DNA from: Burkholderiales bacterium
GTDB lineage: Bacteria; Pseudomonadota; Gammaproteobacteria; Burkholderiales; Burkholderiaceae_C
Reading direction: 5' to 3'
DNA: 53,591 nucleotides
NCBI GenBank assembly: GCA_947464185.1
Contig: CANHVY010000030.1
Coordinates: forward strand, 1 to 53,591
Position numbers and translations under genes: made by a program. Under the pieces are notes generated by a model. The model searched no databases and was not told the DNA's origin. It was given only the letters and a program-made list of their open reading frames with translations. Shown here piece after piece: positions 30,536 through 45,828 of the stretch. The stretch's first letter is position 1. Each line of letters begins with the position of its first letter.

Positions 30536-31570
30536 TCACTGCAGCTTGGCGATCTCGGCACGGAAATCCGCGAGCACCTTCTTCGGGTTCTTCATGCCCT
30601 TGGCTTCAGCGGCCTTGGCCCAGGTGTCCACCAAACCGGAAGTCTTCTCGGTCACGGCCTTCACGAACGCCGGGTCGGCCTTGGTGAACTGCACGCCGTT
30701 GGCCTGCATGAAGGCCATGCCGCGGCGGTCCACCTTGTCCCAGCCCTTGCCGATCATGCGGGCGGCGAACTCGCCGCTCATCTCGTCGATGGCCTTCTTC
30801 ACGTCAGGCGGCAGGCTGTCGTACTTGGCCTGGTTCATCATGAAGACGAAGCTGGTGTTGTACAGGCCGCCCGGGAACAGCGTGGCGTACTTGATGACCT
30901 TGTCGATCTTGAAGCCCTCGACCGACTCGGCCGGGAACAGCGTGCCGTCCATCACCCCGGTGGACAGCAGCTCATAGCTCTCAGGTGCGGGCTTGAGCGT
31001 GACGTTCATGCCCAGCGCCTTGGAGATGTCGTTGACCATGCCGCCGCCAATGCGGAACTTCATGCCCAGCAGATCGTCCATCTTGGTGATGGGGCGCTTG
31101 GTGTTGAACACGATCCCAGGGCCATGGGTGAACACTGCCAACACCTTCACGCCCTTGTGCTCCTCGGCCATGGCAGGCTGCTTCTCGTAGATGCGCTGGA
31201 AGGCCACGGAACTGGCTTCGGCAGACTGCCCCAGGAAGGGGATCTCAGCGAACTGCGTGGTGGCGAAACGACCCGGGGTGTAGCCGTGCACCGTGAAGGA
31301 AATGTCGGCCAGACCGTTGCGCACGGCATCAAAAGTGGCGGGCGGCGCCGACACGGCGCGGGGCAGCACGTTGCACTTGATCTTCCCAGCCACCTTCTGG
31401 GCCAGCATCTCGCACCACTCCTTCTGGGTCTCGGTGAGGGTGTGGGACGGCGGCACCCAGGACGACAGCGTCAGCGTCGTCTGTGCAGAAGCACCCAGGG
31501 CCATGCAGGCCAAGGCAGCGCCCGCGGCCAGGCGGACAAGAGGCAAGGGGGAAACGTTCTTGATGGACAT
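30536..31570 (-). CDS. dctP: TRAP transporter solute-binding protein (DctP type)
   Basis: 344 residues. Periplasmic binding protein with a Sec signal (about 1-29, ending GASAQ). The DctP core contains GIVFNTKRPITKMDDLLGMKFR and the substrate-contact arginine expected near KFRIGGG. Likely ligand: an organic acid, since DctP proteins bind carboxylates through that arginine; not further resolved. ATG 31570 has GGAG eight bases upstream. The frame is open 79 codons further upstream but without homology. Confidence 0.92.
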   Translation of the reverse strand: MSIKNVSPLPLVRLAAGAALACMALGASAQTTLTLSSWVPPSHTLTETQKEWCEMLAQKVAGKIKCNVLPRAVSAPPATFDAVRNGLADISFTVHGYTPGRFATTQFAEIPFLGQSAEASSVAFQRIYEKQPAMAEEHKGVKVLAVFTHGPGIVFNTKRPITKMDDLLGMKFRIGGGMVNDISKALGMNVTLKPAPESYELLSTGVMDGTLFPAESVEGFKIDKVIKYATLFPGGLYNTSFVFMMNQAKYDSLPPDVKKAIDEMSGEFAARMIGKGWDKVDRRGMAFMQANGVQFTKADPAFVKAVTEKTSGLVDTWAKAAEAKGMKNPKKVLADFRAEIAKLQ

Positions 31571-31673
31571 GGGGACTCCTACAGGTCTTGCGGGCAAAGT
31601 TCGTGGATGTTGACACTCAAAACTGACTGCGAGATTGTCCCGCTCCTCAGTGAAAACCCGGATGATGATTTCC

Positions 31674-31691
31674 CTTGAGAGCACCCTCAAG
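31674..31691. promoter_or_regulatory. Palindrome CTTGAG-N6-CTCAAG upstream of dctP
   Basis: A perfect 6-bp inverted repeat with a 6-base spacer, about 104 bases before dctP. A possible operator for the transporter operon in the 243-base gap between uvrA and dctP. Confidence 0.35.
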
Positions 31692-31813
31692 GTCCGGGCG
31701 GTGCACGGCCCGACCCCCGCGGGAGCGAAAGAGAACGTGGGGTGGCCCGGCGTTTGGTTGTGAGGCGGAAAGGGCCGGGGCTGCGGTCGCGAACACGAGC
31801 AAGCCACACACCC

Positions 31814-37633
<5,820 letters not shown>

Positions 37634-37800
37634 CGGTGACTCCAGAAGGTGTGCCGCTTGAGAGGAACCGATCATTCTAGGGAGCGGCGGCAAGCCAAGC
37701 AGCGCGTACGGTAGTCTGGTTCGAGGGGCATGTCGGCCGATCGCTTCAGCCGAACAGGCCTTGTTGATAAGCTGCGGTTGCACAGCTTGGAGCACTCTGC

Positions 37801-38769
37801 ATGACACACAAGATCGCCCTCATCGGCCTGGGCATCATGGGCCGGCGCATGCTGGACAACGTGCGCCTGCACCCGGCGTTCGAGGTCAGCGGCGTGTGGG
37901 ACCCTTCTCCGGGGGCCGTCGCCAAGACTCGCGAACTGATGCCGGATGCGCCTGTGGCGCCGAGCGCCGAAGCGGCGATGCAGGGCGCCGACGTGGTGTA
38001 CCTGGCCTGCCCGCCGGGCCCGCGCAAGGCCTACGCGCTGGCCGCGGCCGCAGCCGGCCAGGGCGTGTTCATGGAGAAGCCGCTGGGCACCGACAACGCC
38101 GCCAGCCGCGACCTGGTGGCGCAACTGCGCAGCGCCCGTCTGCCGGGCGTGGTGAATTTCACCCAGTCATCGTCGCGCGGCTTCGAGGAACTGCGCCGCG
38201 CGATCGAGGCCGGTGAAACAGGCGAGTTGCTGGGCATCGACATCGTGGTGCAGTACCCCACCTGGCCGCGCGCCTGGCAGGCCGAGGCCGACTGGCTGCG
38301 CTTTAGGGCAGAGGGCGGCTACACGCGCGAGGTGATCTCGCACTTCCTCTTCCTGGCGGGCCGCTTTCTCGGGCCGCTGCAACTGCGCCAGGCGGCGCCG
38401 CGCTACCCGGCCGACCCCACCCTGTGCGAACTCGACCTGCTGGCACGGCTGGAGACGGCCGACGGCCGGCCGGTCACCATCATGGCGACCACGGGCGGGT
38501 GCCAGCCCGACCGGCAGGAGGTCACCGTGCGCGGCAGCCGCCTGAACCACCAGTTCCGCGAGTTCTACCAACTGTGGCGCTCAGACGGCGGGCCCTGGGT
38601 CGAGGCCGTGGACTGGAGCACCGGCGAAGACCCGCGGCGCAGCGCGCTGCAGCGGCAGCTCACGCACGCCGACCTCTGGCTGCGCGGCCAGCCCCACTTG
38701 CTGGCCACGGCCGAAGAGGCGCTGGCGGTGCAGGAGCTGGTGGAAGCGATGCTGGCCGGCCGCACCTGA
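37801..38769 (+). CDS. Gfo/Idh/MocA-family oxidoreductase
   Basis: 322 residues. NAD(P)-dependent sugar or inositol dehydrogenase-like protein. The Rossmann motif GLGIMG is at residues 9-14 and the EKP motif gives catalytic-type K93 (FMEKPLG). The substrate-domain region [21 protein letters not shown] contains a His typical of the family's active site. ATG 37801 is divergent from the tandem uvrA with a 167-base gap. It precedes an enolase-superfamily gene after 77 bases, so both likely act on one sugar-acid pathway. Confidence 0.85.
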   Translation: MTHKIALIGLGIMGRRMLDNVRLHPAFEVSGVWDPSPGAVAKTRELMPDAPVAPSAEAAMQGADVVYLACPPGPRKAYALAAAAAGQGVFMEKPLGTDNAASRDLVAQLRSARLPGVVNFTQSSSRGFEELRRAIEAGETGELLGIDIVVQYPTWPRAWQAEADWLRFRAEGGYTREVISHFLFLAGRFLGPLQLRQAAPRYPADPTLCELDLLARLETADGRPVTIMATTGGCQPDRQEVTVRGSRLNHQFREFYQLWRSDGGPWVEAVDWSTGEDPRRSALQRQLTHADLWLRGQPHLLATAEEALAVQELVEAMLAGRT

Positions 38770-38846
38770 AACAGCCGCCGCGCGCAGGGCGGACTCCAAG
38801 CCGCAAGCCCCGAGCACCCTCCAAGCACCCCGAGCAGATTCGCCCC

Positions 38847-39995
38847 ATGAAGATCATCGATGTCAAGGTCCACATCCTGCAGAGCCCGCTGGCCGAGCCC
38901 TTCGCCTTCTCGCAAGGATGGGTGCACCGCCGCTCGGCCACGCTGGTGGAGGTGATCACAGACGTGGGACTGACGGGTTGGGGCGAGGCCTTCGCCCAGG
39001 GGCTGGAGCCGCCCCAGATTGCGGCCAGCGCCATCGAACACGCTCTGCGCCCGCTGGTGCTGGGGGCCGACCCGCTGGACATCGAGGTGCTGTGGCACCG
39101 CATGTACCACCAGACCCGCGACTACGGGCGCAAGGGTTCGGTGGTAGCGGCCATCAGCGCCATCGACATGGCCCTGTGGGACTTGGCCGGGCACCATTAC
39201 CAGCAGCCCGTGCACCGCCTGCTGGGGGGCGCCTTCAGGACCCGGGTGCAGCCGTATGCCACGGGCTTCTACCGCGTTCGCGGACAGGGGGAGCGGGACC
39301 GGCTGGTGGACGAAGCCCATGGCCACCTGGCCGCGGGCTTTCAGCTGATGAAGGTAAAACTGGGCTACGGCGTGGCAGACGACATCGAGGTCATCCAGGC
39401 CATCGCGGCAGCGATGCAGGGGCGAGGCGTCACGCTGATGGTGGACACCAACCACGGCTACGGCCGCACCGAAGCCTTGCGCCTGGGCCGCGTGCTGGAT
39501 GAGCTGGACCTGCGTTGGTACGAAGAGCCGGTGGCGCCCGAGGACCTGGACGGCTATTGCGAGCTGCGCGCCAAGCTGCGCACGCCCATCGCCGGGGGCG
39601 AGAACGAGCACACGCTGTACGGGTTCCGTGACCTGCTCGGCCGTCACGCGGTGGACATCGTGCAACCCGACCTGGGCTCCTGCGGGGGCATCACCGCGGC
39701 GCGCCACATCGCCGCCCTGGCACAGGCACACGGCATCGAGGTCAACCCGCATGTCTGGGGGTCCGCCGTGGCCCAGGCCGCCTCGCTGCAGGTGATTGCA
39801 GCGCTGCCCGTGACCCACCACGCCGTCTTCGCCCGCGACCCCGTACTCGAGTACGACCGCTCCTCACACCCCTTCAGGCGTGACCTGGTCACCCAGCCCA
39901 TCGAGATGACCGACGGCTTCGTCCACATCCCCGACCGCCCTGGCCTGGGCATCGAAGTCCGGCGGGATACGCTGGAGCGGTTTCGGGTGAATTGA
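38847..39995 (+). CDS. Enolase-superfamily enzyme, D-galactarolactone cycloisomerase-like
   Basis: 382 residues. Mandelate racemase/muconate lactonizing fold: KxK at K169/K171, metal ligands D200 (VDTNHGY), E226 or E227 (WYEEPV) and E252 (GGENEH), and H302 in NPHVWGS. From memory it follows the D-galactarolactone cycloisomerase (Gci) of Agrobacterium through much of its length, including the EYDRSSHPFR and GPGLGIE-like tail, so a sugar-lactone or aldarate substrate is likely. The assignment is by recalled similarity only. ATG 38847 is chosen because the family N-terminus is MKI. The neighbouring oxidoreductase and the TRAP transporter 7 kb away fit acid-sugar use. Confidence 0.82.
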   Translation: MKIIDVKVHILQSPLAEPFAFSQGWVHRRSATLVEVITDVGLTGWGEAFAQGLEPPQIAASAIEHALRPLVLGADPLDIEVLWHRMYHQTRDYGRKGSVVAAISAIDMALWDLAGHHYQQPVHRLLGGAFRTRVQPYATGFYRVRGQGERDRLVDEAHGHLAAGFQLMKVKLGYGVADDIEVIQAIAAAMQGRGVTLMVDTNHGYGRTEALRLGRVLDELDLRWYEEPVAPEDLDGYCELRAKLRTPIAGGENEHTLYGFRDLLGRHAVDIVQPDLGSCGGITAARHIAALAQAHGIEVNPHVWGSAVAQAASLQVIAALPVTHHAVFARDPVLEYDRSSHPFRRDLVTQPIEMTDGFVHIPDRPGLGIEVRRDTLERFRVN

Positions 39996-40048
39996 GGGCG
40001 GCCATCTCGTGCCCCGCTGGCAGCGCTCTTGAAAGAGGATGCCCCTGT

Positions 40049-40081
40049 GGGCAAAGTAGCGCCAAACACTGCTCTTTGCCC
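40049..40081. promoter_or_regulatory. Inverted repeat upstream of the antitoxin gene
   Basis: GGGCAAAG (40049-40056) and CTTTGCCC (40074-40081) pair perfectly, with AGC/GCT extending the stem past one bulged T. It ends 11 bases before the antitoxin ATG, where Phd/YefM antitoxins usually bind to repress their own operon. Confidence 0.5.
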
Positions 40082-40092
40082 GTGAGCTCTGA

Positions 40093-40329
40093 ATGAAGAC
40101 CATTTCCGCCGCCACGGCTAGTCGTAAGTTCTCTTCTCTTTTGCGAGAGGTGGCCCTCGGCGAACGCGTGACCATCTTGTGTCGGGGCAAGCCTGTAGCG
40201 ACCATGTTGCCGGTGGCCGCAGAGGACTTGCAGAGAAAGGAAGCCCGGCGCGCACTACTGGACCGCTTGTCACACCAACCCGCCAGTGGCGCGCGGAGTT
40301 GGACCCGCAACGAGCTTTACGAAGAGTGA
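40093..40329 (+). CDS. Phd/YefM-type antitoxin
   Basis: 78 residues. ISAATASRKFSSLLREVALGERVTILCRGKPVATMLPV is the N-terminal DNA-binding and dimerisation fold of the Phd/YefM family; the C-terminal half would wrap the toxin. The partner gene that follows 10 bases later is a broken PIN-domain toxin, so the antitoxin has no working partner here and may survive as a repressor or protect against related toxins encoded elsewhere. Confidence 0.85.
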   Translation: MKTISAATASRKFSSLLREVALGERVTILCRGKPVATMLPVAAEDLQRKEARRALLDRLSHQPASGARSWTRNELYEE

Positions 40330-40339
40330 GCGCCTCCAG

Positions 40340-40627
40340 ATGAGAGCCTCTCTGGACACCAACATCCTGGCGTGAGCCGACAGCTTCGAGGTGGCGGTCT
40401 CGGCCTGGCAGGACTTCCAGGCCGCGCTGGACTTGACCGTTGACCACCAGACGCCCTACTGGGACGCCTTGATCTTGGCGGTTGCAGCCAGCCACGGTTG
40501 CAGGTTGTTGATCTCTGAAGACTTCCAGGAAGGATTCACCTGGCGCGGCGTGACCGTGGTGAACCCGTTCATCGATTCGCCGTCAGCCTTGCTCGGGCGT
40601 TTGCTGACCCGCACGGGCGCAGGCTAG
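40340..40627 (+). pseudogene. Broken PIN-domain toxin (VapC-like)
   Basis: Starts ATG 40340 as MRASLDTNILA and hits an in-frame TGA at 40373-40375. The same frame then continues as ADSFEVAVSAWQDFQAALDL, with TPYWDALILAVAASHGCRLLISED and GVTVVNPF, to a TAG. The start carries the first acidic residue of a PIN RNase (LDTN) and the end carries the later ones (WDA, SED). The middle, about 50-60 residues including a conserved acidic residue, is missing, and the whole is about 95 codons instead of about 135. Two independent lesions make loss of toxin function very likely. Confidence 0.85.
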
Positions 40628-40668
40628 GCGCGAACGGACAGCCCGCAACCCGGCACCTCTGAGCGGCC

Positions 40669-41961
40669 CTACACCCGCAAGGCCCGCTGCGTCTGCACGC
40701 CCAGACCGAACACGCGCTTGTAGCGTTCGATCTCGTTCGCCGGGCCCATGGCCTTGAGCGGGTTGTCGCTGAGCTTGACGGTGGGGCGGCCGTTGGCCGA
40801 GACGGCCTTGCACACCAGGCTGAAGGGAGCCAGGGCGTCGTCGGCCACCAGGCCGACGAAGTCGTTGGTCAGCATGGTGCCCCAGCCGAAGGAGGCCTTC
40901 ACACGGCCGCGGAAGCGCTGGCTGAGCGTCTCGATGGCCTCCACGTCCAGCCCGTCGGAGAAGATCACCAGCTTGTCGCGCGGCTCCTCGCCGTGGCGCT
41001 GCCACCAGGCAATCGCCGCCTCGGCCCCCTCGGCCGGGTCCCCGCTGTCGATGCGGATGCCGGTCCAGCGCGCCAGCCAGTCGGGCGCATGCTCCAGAAA
41101 GCCCTGGGTGCCATAGGTGTCGGGCAGGATGATCCGCAGGTTGCCTTCGTGCTCTTCCTGCCAGTCAGCCAGCACACGGTACGGCGCCTGGCGCAGCTCT
41201 TCATCGCTGTCGGCCAGGGCGCAGGTGATCATGGGCAACTCGTGCGCGTTGGTGCCGATGGCCTCGATGTCGCGCCGCATGGCGATCAGGCAGTTGGAGG
41301 TGCCGACGAATTTCGGGCCGAGCCCTTCCATCATGGCCTGCACGCACCAGTCCTGCCACAGGAAGCCGTGTCGCCGGCGCGTGCCGAAGTCGGCCAGACG
41401 CAGGTCGGGAACCGTCTTCAGGCGCTCCACCTTCTGCCACAGCTTGGTCATGGCACGGGCGTACAGGATCTCGAGCTCGAACTTGCCCATGCGGTTGAGC
41501 ACGGCGCGCGAGCGCAGCTCCATCAGCACGGCCAGGGCCGGCACCTCCCACAGCATGACCTCAGGCCAGGCGCCCTCGAAGGTGAGCTCGTACTGGCCGT
41601 CGCGCTTCTCCAGGTGGTAAGGCGGCAGCCGCAGGCCCTCGAACCACTCCATGAAGTCGGGTCGGAACATCTGGCGCTTGCCGTAGAAGGTGTTACCGCG
41701 CAGCCAAGTGGATTCGCCACGCGACAGCGACAGGGTGCGGAGGTGGTCCAGCTGCTCGCGCAGCTCGCCCTCGTCGATCAACTCGGCCAGGCGCACCTCC
41801 GGGGCTCGGTTGATGAGGGAAAAGGTCACGCGCGCATCGGCGAACTTGCGCCGTACCGACTGGCACATCAGCAGCTTGTAGAAATCGGTGTCGATGAGCG
41901 ACCGCACGATGGGGTCGATCTTCCAGCGGTGGGCCCAGACGCGGGCGGCGATGTCGGCCAT
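40669..41961 (-). CDS. pncB: Nicotinate phosphoribosyltransferase
   Basis: 430 residues. PncB converts nicotinate and PRPP to nicotinate mononucleotide in NAD salvage. [15 protein letters not shown] starts the N-terminal domain. H240 in GTNAHELPM matches the histidine that is phosphorylated during ATP-coupled catalysis, and [13 protein letters not shown] and [13 protein letters not shown] are phosphate-binding blocks. Last of four minus-strand genes; 44 bases after the CMD-domain gene, so it may be cotranscribed, although a biosynthetic link to the upstream genes is not obvious. Confidence 0.95.
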   Translation of the reverse strand: MADIAARVWAHRWKIDPIVRSLIDTDFYKLLMCQSVRRKFADARVTFSLINRAPEVRLAELIDEGELREQLDHLRTLSLSRGESTWLRGNTFYGKRQMFRPDFMEWFEGLRLPPYHLEKRDGQYELTFEGAWPEVMLWEVPALAVLMELRSRAVLNRMGKFELEILYARAMTKLWQKVERLKTVPDLRLADFGTRRRHGFLWQDWCVQAMMEGLGPKFVGTSNCLIAMRRDIEAIGTNAHELPMITCALADSDEELRQAPYRVLADWQEEHEGNLRIILPDTYGTQGFLEHAPDWLARWTGIRIDSGDPAEGAEAAIAWWQRHGEEPRDKLVIFSDGLDVEAIETLSQRFRGRVKASFGWGTMLTNDFVGLVADDALAPFSLVCKAVSANGRPTVKLSDNPLKAMGPANEIERYKRVFGLGVQTQRALRV

Positions 41962-42005
41962 GGCAGGGCTTTCAGGTCGAAGCAGCGGGGTGGTAGGGCA
42001 CCGGG

Positions 42006-43178
42006 TCAGGTGCCCGCGGGCGGATGCTCCGGCTCACCCAGGTTGTGCATCAGGCGGTTGGCCCAGCCAAAGATCGCGGCGGCGTGCAGCACATCCAGGA
42101 TCTGCTCGGCGCTCATGCCCAACTGGCGCAGCGGCGCCACATCGGCGGCGGCCAGCGTGTGGGGGCGCAGCGTGACAGCCTGCGCAAAGTGCGCGATGGT
42201 GCGCTCACGCTCGTCAACACCCGCGGTGGCAGGGTTGCGGAAGACCTGTTCCACGGTGTCGTGCCTCCGTGCCAACTGGGCAAATCGCTGCGCATGCACC
42301 GAGGTGCAGTACACGCAGCCGTTGGTGACCGACACCACCATGGCCGCCAGTTCACGTTCCGCCCGCGGCGCCCCGCCTGTGGCGTACATGATGGCGTTGT
42401 AGGCGGCTGAGCGATGGCGCAGCATCAAGGGTTGGTGGATCAGCGTCAGGTAGTAGGCTGAAGCTCGGGCTTGCGGATGGCTCTCGTCCAGCACGGCCTG
42501 CTGAAGGCCGGTCGCCTGGACCACATCCAGTGGCGAGAGCCACGAGCGCCAGCCCAGGGTCTCGTTGGTGAAGCCATTCAACCGGATCACGGGAACGGGC
42601 CCGGATGAGGCGGACTTGGCAGAGGCGCCCCCGGGCGAAGGGGCCGGAGTTCCAGCGTCCATTGAGCCGGGTGACGGGGGCGCAGGGCTGACCAGGGCCG
42701 CTTCCATGGCCACCAAGCCGGCCACCACTCGGGTCTGGTAGGACAGGAAAGCCACCAGCTGGGCCAGCGCCACGATGGCGGGGTCTGCCAGGCCCGCCGC
42801 CTGCAGCGCCTGCAGGGCTTCACGGTCGCCGCGGCGCGGGTCGGTGGTGAGCAGGCCCGCCCAGGTCAGCATGGCCGGCAGAGCGGGCGTGGAAGCGTCG
42901 CCTGCGGGTTGCTGCGCGAGCAGAGCGCGGTAGTGCGCTGCCATCTGGTGCGCTTCGGCGGCCTCGCAGCAGTACACGGCCACACGCAGCCGGTCGGCAG
43001 TGGACAGGCCGGGCACAGGCTCGTACAGCAGCGCCTCGTGGCTGGCCTGCGTGGCCTCCACCACCGTGGAGCGGAAGCGCCGTGCAGTCTGCAGCGCACT
43101 GCTCGGCGCCAGGCCTGCAGCAGTGTCGATCACATCGGCGGCGGCTGCGGCCGGGCCGGAGTCTGTGCGGGTGGTCAT
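42006..43178 (-). CDS. CMD/AhpD-like two-domain protein
   Basis: 390 residues. The N-terminal half (about 20-170) resembles CMD-domain proteins; the C-terminal half (about 200-375) is AhpD/peroxidase-related with the redox motif C288-x2-C291 and H295 (CVYCTSVH). A Pro/Ser/Gly-rich linker (about 172-198) joins them. In other genomes I recall these as two adjacent genes (Avi_7170 and Avi_7169 families), so this looks like a fusion. Likely role: thiol-dependent peroxide or hydroperoxide handling. It overlaps the flavin-enzyme gene by four bases, so the two probably work together. Confidence 0.75.
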   Translation of the reverse strand: MTTRTDSGPAAAAADVIDTAAGLAPSSALQTARRFRSTVVEATQASHEALLYEPVPGLSTADRLRVAVYCCEAAEAHQMAAHYRALLAQQPAGDASTPALPAMLTWAGLLTTDPRRGDREALQALQAAGLADPAIVALAQLVAFLSYQTRVVAGLVAMEAALVSPAPPSPGSMDAGTPAPSPGGASAKSASSGPVPVIRLNGFTNETLGWRSWLSPLDVVQATGLQQAVLDESHPQARASAYYLTLIHQPLMLRHRSAAYNAIMYATGGAPRAERELAAMVVSVTNGCVYCTSVHAQRFAQLARRHDTVEQVFRNPATAGVDERERTIAHFAQAVTLRPHTLAAADVAPLRQLGMSAEQILDVLHAAAIFGWANRLMHNLGEPEHPPAGT

Positions 43179-44761
43179 GGAAGGCTCGCTTCGGAAGGAG
43201 GGGCGGAGACAGGCCCGAGATCATCAACACTGAAGCTGGGCAAGGGCGAGGCCACCCACTCGTCGCCCAGCAGCTCGGGCTCCGCATAGGCCTGCATGCG
43301 GGCGAAGTGGTGTTCATGGTCTTCTGCATAGAGCAGCCCGGCCAGGCCCGTAGCCAGTTGCAAGGCCCCCTCGCTGATGGCGGGAATGTCACCGGTGATC
43401 ACGCCCATCGAAAGGGCCGCGGGGTAGCAGAAGCAGTGGATGCGCTCCAGCCCCGGGCAGGTCTGGCCTTCGCGCACCTGGAACTCGAAGTCCGGGCCCA
43501 GGTCGGGCGAGGCCGACAGTTCGGTATCTTCTTCACCCGCCGCGGGCGTCCAGCGCTCGTGCCAAGGCCGTACGAACGGCGCGACGTGCCGCAGCATCGG
43601 CCGCGCCGCCCAGTCGATGGCAAAGCCAGTGGCGAAGATCAGGAAGTCCAGCGCGATGGGCCCGACCGAGGTGCGCACCAGCAGCGCCCCGTTCTGCTCG
43701 TACGCGCCCTGCACCGCACAGCCGAGGTGGAAGAAAGAGTTGGGGTGGGCCGACACGCGCAGCGTGCTGTTGTGGGGCGGTGGCACCTGCTGGGTATGGA
43801 TGTAGTGGCGTATGCGCCACTTGTGAGGGTCCGGCAGGCGCGCATAACCGTGCACGAAACCCGGGCTGCCGGCACCCTTACCCTTGTTGACGCGCGGCAG
43901 GTCGGGCCGTCGCACCAGCAGATGCACGCGCTGCGCACCCTGCTCGAGCGCCGTAGCGGCGCTGTCCATGGCCGAAGCGCCTGCGCCCACCACGCCCACG
44001 CGCAAGCCGCGCAGGCGCTCGTGGTCCAGTTCGTCGGCGGAATGCGCCCAGCGCCCGCGCGGCAGCGCCTGCGCCCAGGGCGGCACCGAGCCCGTGCCCA
44101 GCCCGGCGCGGCCGGTGGCCAGCACCAGGCGCCGCGCAAAGACCTTCAGCGATTGCCCGCCATGGTCGAGGTGCATTTCCACCAGGCCATCAGCCCGCGG
44201 CATCACGTCGGTCACGCGGTGGTCGTTGTGCACCTTCAGCTGCAGAACGCTCCGGTACCAGCGCAGGTAGTCCATCCACTGCAAGCGGGGGATCTTGTCC
44301 AGCGCCTCCCATTGCGCCGCGCCGAACTGCGCCTCGAACCAGGCGCGGAAAGTCAGCGATGGCAGGCCCAGCGCCGGCCCGGCCAGTTGCTTGGGGGAAC
44401 GCAGCGTCTTCATGCGGGCTGTGGTGGCCCAGGGGCCTTCGAGCCCGGCCGGGGCCTCGTCATACAGGGTCACCGCCATGCCACGGTGCTGCAAGGCAGC
44501 CGCCAGCGCCAGGCCGGCCATGCCGGCGCCGATGATCGCCACATCCGCCACCGCCTGGCCCTGGTGCTGCAGCGCCGGCGTCCAGCGCGCGGCTGGCAGT
44601 TGCAGGCACGCCATCTCGTAGGCCAGGCGCTGCTCCAGCGCCGCCAGCCCCTGGGCCTGCGGCCCGATTCCCAAGACAGGCCCGGTAGGCCCAGCAGGGG
44701 CAACAGGCTCAGTGGATCCGGTTGGCCCCGTAGGTCCAGAAGGCCCGGTCAGAAGCGTCAT
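43175..44761 (-). CDS. Flavin-containing monooxygenase-like protein
   Basis: 528 residues. Two dinucleotide-binding motifs: FAD loop GAGMAGLALAAAL (from about residue 78) and NADP loop GVVGAGASAMDSA (about 255). FATGFAIDW is the usual second FAD contact. The plan fits class B monooxygenase-like or FMO/lysine-hydroxylase-like enzymes; the substrate is unknown. The first 34 residues are odd: Gly-Pro-Thr-rich, collagen-like (TGPSGPTGPTGS then PAGPTGP), ahead of a normal start region near LAALEQRLAYEM. A later start would remove this, but the best ATG is 44761. Overlaps the CMD gene. Confidence 0.8.
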   Translation of the reverse strand: MTLLTGPSGPTGPTGSTEPVAPAGPTGPVLGIGPQAQGLAALEQRLAYEMACLQLPAARWTPALQHQGQAVADVAIIGAGMAGLALAAALQHRGMAVTLYDEAPAGLEGPWATTARMKTLRSPKQLAGPALGLPSLTFRAWFEAQFGAAQWEALDKIPRLQWMDYLRWYRSVLQLKVHNDHRVTDVMPRADGLVEMHLDHGGQSLKVFARRLVLATGRAGLGTGSVPPWAQALPRGRWAHSADELDHERLRGLRVGVVGAGASAMDSAATALEQGAQRVHLLVRRPDLPRVNKGKGAGSPGFVHGYARLPDPHKWRIRHYIHTQQVPPPHNSTLRVSAHPNSFFHLGCAVQGAYEQNGALLVRTSVGPIALDFLIFATGFAIDWAARPMLRHVAPFVRPWHERWTPAAGEEDTELSASPDLGPDFEFQVREGQTCPGLERIHCFCYPAALSMGVITGDIPAISEGALQLATGLAGLLYAEDHEHHFARMQAYAEPELLGDEWVASPLPSFSVDDLGPVSAPPSEASLP

Positions 44762-44771
44762 GTCCGCAAGG

Positions 44772-45788
44772 TCATTGCACCGAAATCTTGGCGTCCCGCA
44801 CCACCCGGCCCCACTTGTCGATCTCGGCGGCCAGGTGGTCGGCCAGTTGCTTGGGAGTGCCGCCCAGGGGTGAGGCGCCGATGTCGCTCAGGCGCTTCTT
44901 CACCGCGGGGTCGGCCAGCGTGTCGTTCAGCGCAGCGTTCATGCGCTCCAGGGCCACGACAGGCGTGCCCTTGGGCGCCAGCAGCGCAAACCAGGTGGAC
45001 GACATCAGCTTGGGCGCGCCCAGTTCGACCATGGTGGGCACGTCGGGCAGGGCGGGTGAGCGCTGCGCCGCCATCACGCCGATGGCCCGCACACGTCCGG
45101 CCTTGACCTGCGAGGCGATGCCCGGGATCAACTGGAACATCAGATGGATCTCGCCCGAGATCAGGTTGGTGGTGGCGTTGCCGGGGTTGGAGAAGGGCAC
45201 GTGCACCATCTGCGCACCGTACTCGCGGGAGTACAGCTCACCGGCCAGGTGCATGGAGCTGCCGATGCCGGTGGAGCCATAGCTCAGCTTGCCCGGGTTG
45301 GCGCGCACGTGGCGAACGAATTCGTCCACGGTCTTGACCGGCAGGTCGTTGTTCACCACCAGGATGTTGGGCACGTCCGCCACCAGGCCGATAGGGACGA
45401 AGTCGCGCTGCGAGTCGTAGCCCATCTGCTTGTACATGGCCTGGTTGACGGCCAGGGTGCCGGCCCAGGAGAACAGGAAGTTGTAGCCGTCGCCCGGGGC
45501 CTGCGCCGCCGCCGTGGCACCGATGTTGCCGTTGGCGCCTGGCTTGTTGTCGATGACGAAATTGGCCTTCAGCCGCTTGCCCATCTCCTCGGCCGCAATG
45601 CGGGCGATGGTGTCGCCCGTGCCGCTGCCGCCCGGAGACGGCACGATAAGGCGGATGTTGCGGCCGGCGGTCGGCCACTCCTGCGCCTGGGCGGGGGTGG
45701 TCAACTGAGCAGCCGCAACCAACAGGCAGGCCAGAAAGCTGGGGCCTTTGGTCGACGTCGGGCGGGTGAAGTGGCAGAGTGCGCGCAT
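44772..45788 (-). CDS. Bug-family tripartite tricarboxylate transporter binding protein
   Basis: 338 residues. Periplasmic solute-binding protein of the Bug family, very expanded in Burkholderiales. A Sec signal (about 1-36, ending TPAQAQ) precedes the mature core with IRLIVPSPGGSGTGDTIAR, DNKPGANGNIGATAAAQAPGDGY and VPTMVELG, all family hallmarks. The membrane partners TctA/TctB are absent here. Two ATGs (45788, 45794) are possible and neither has a clear ribosome-binding site. It is divergent from folP-folK with only about 40 bases between starts, so one promoter must lie inside the other gene. Confidence 0.88.
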   Translation of the reverse strand: MRALCHFTRPTSTKGPSFLACLLVAAAQLTTPAQAQEWPTAGRNIRLIVPSPGGSGTGDTIARIAAEEMGKRLKANFVIDNKPGANGNIGATAAAQAPGDGYNFLFSWAGTLAVNQAMYKQMGYDSQRDFVPIGLVADVPNILVVNNDLPVKTVDEFVRHVRANPGKLSYGSTGIGSSMHLAGELYSREYGAQMVHVPFSNPGNATTNLISGEIHLMFQLIPGIASQVKAGRVRAIGVMAAQRSPALPDVPTMVELGAPKLMSSTWFALLAPKGTPVVALERMNAALNDTLADPAVKKRLSDIGASPLGGTPKQLADHLAAEIDKWGRVVRDAKISVQ

Positions 45789-45828
45789 GGTCATACAAAG
45801 CAAGTCGCGGAACAGCCGTGATGATGGC

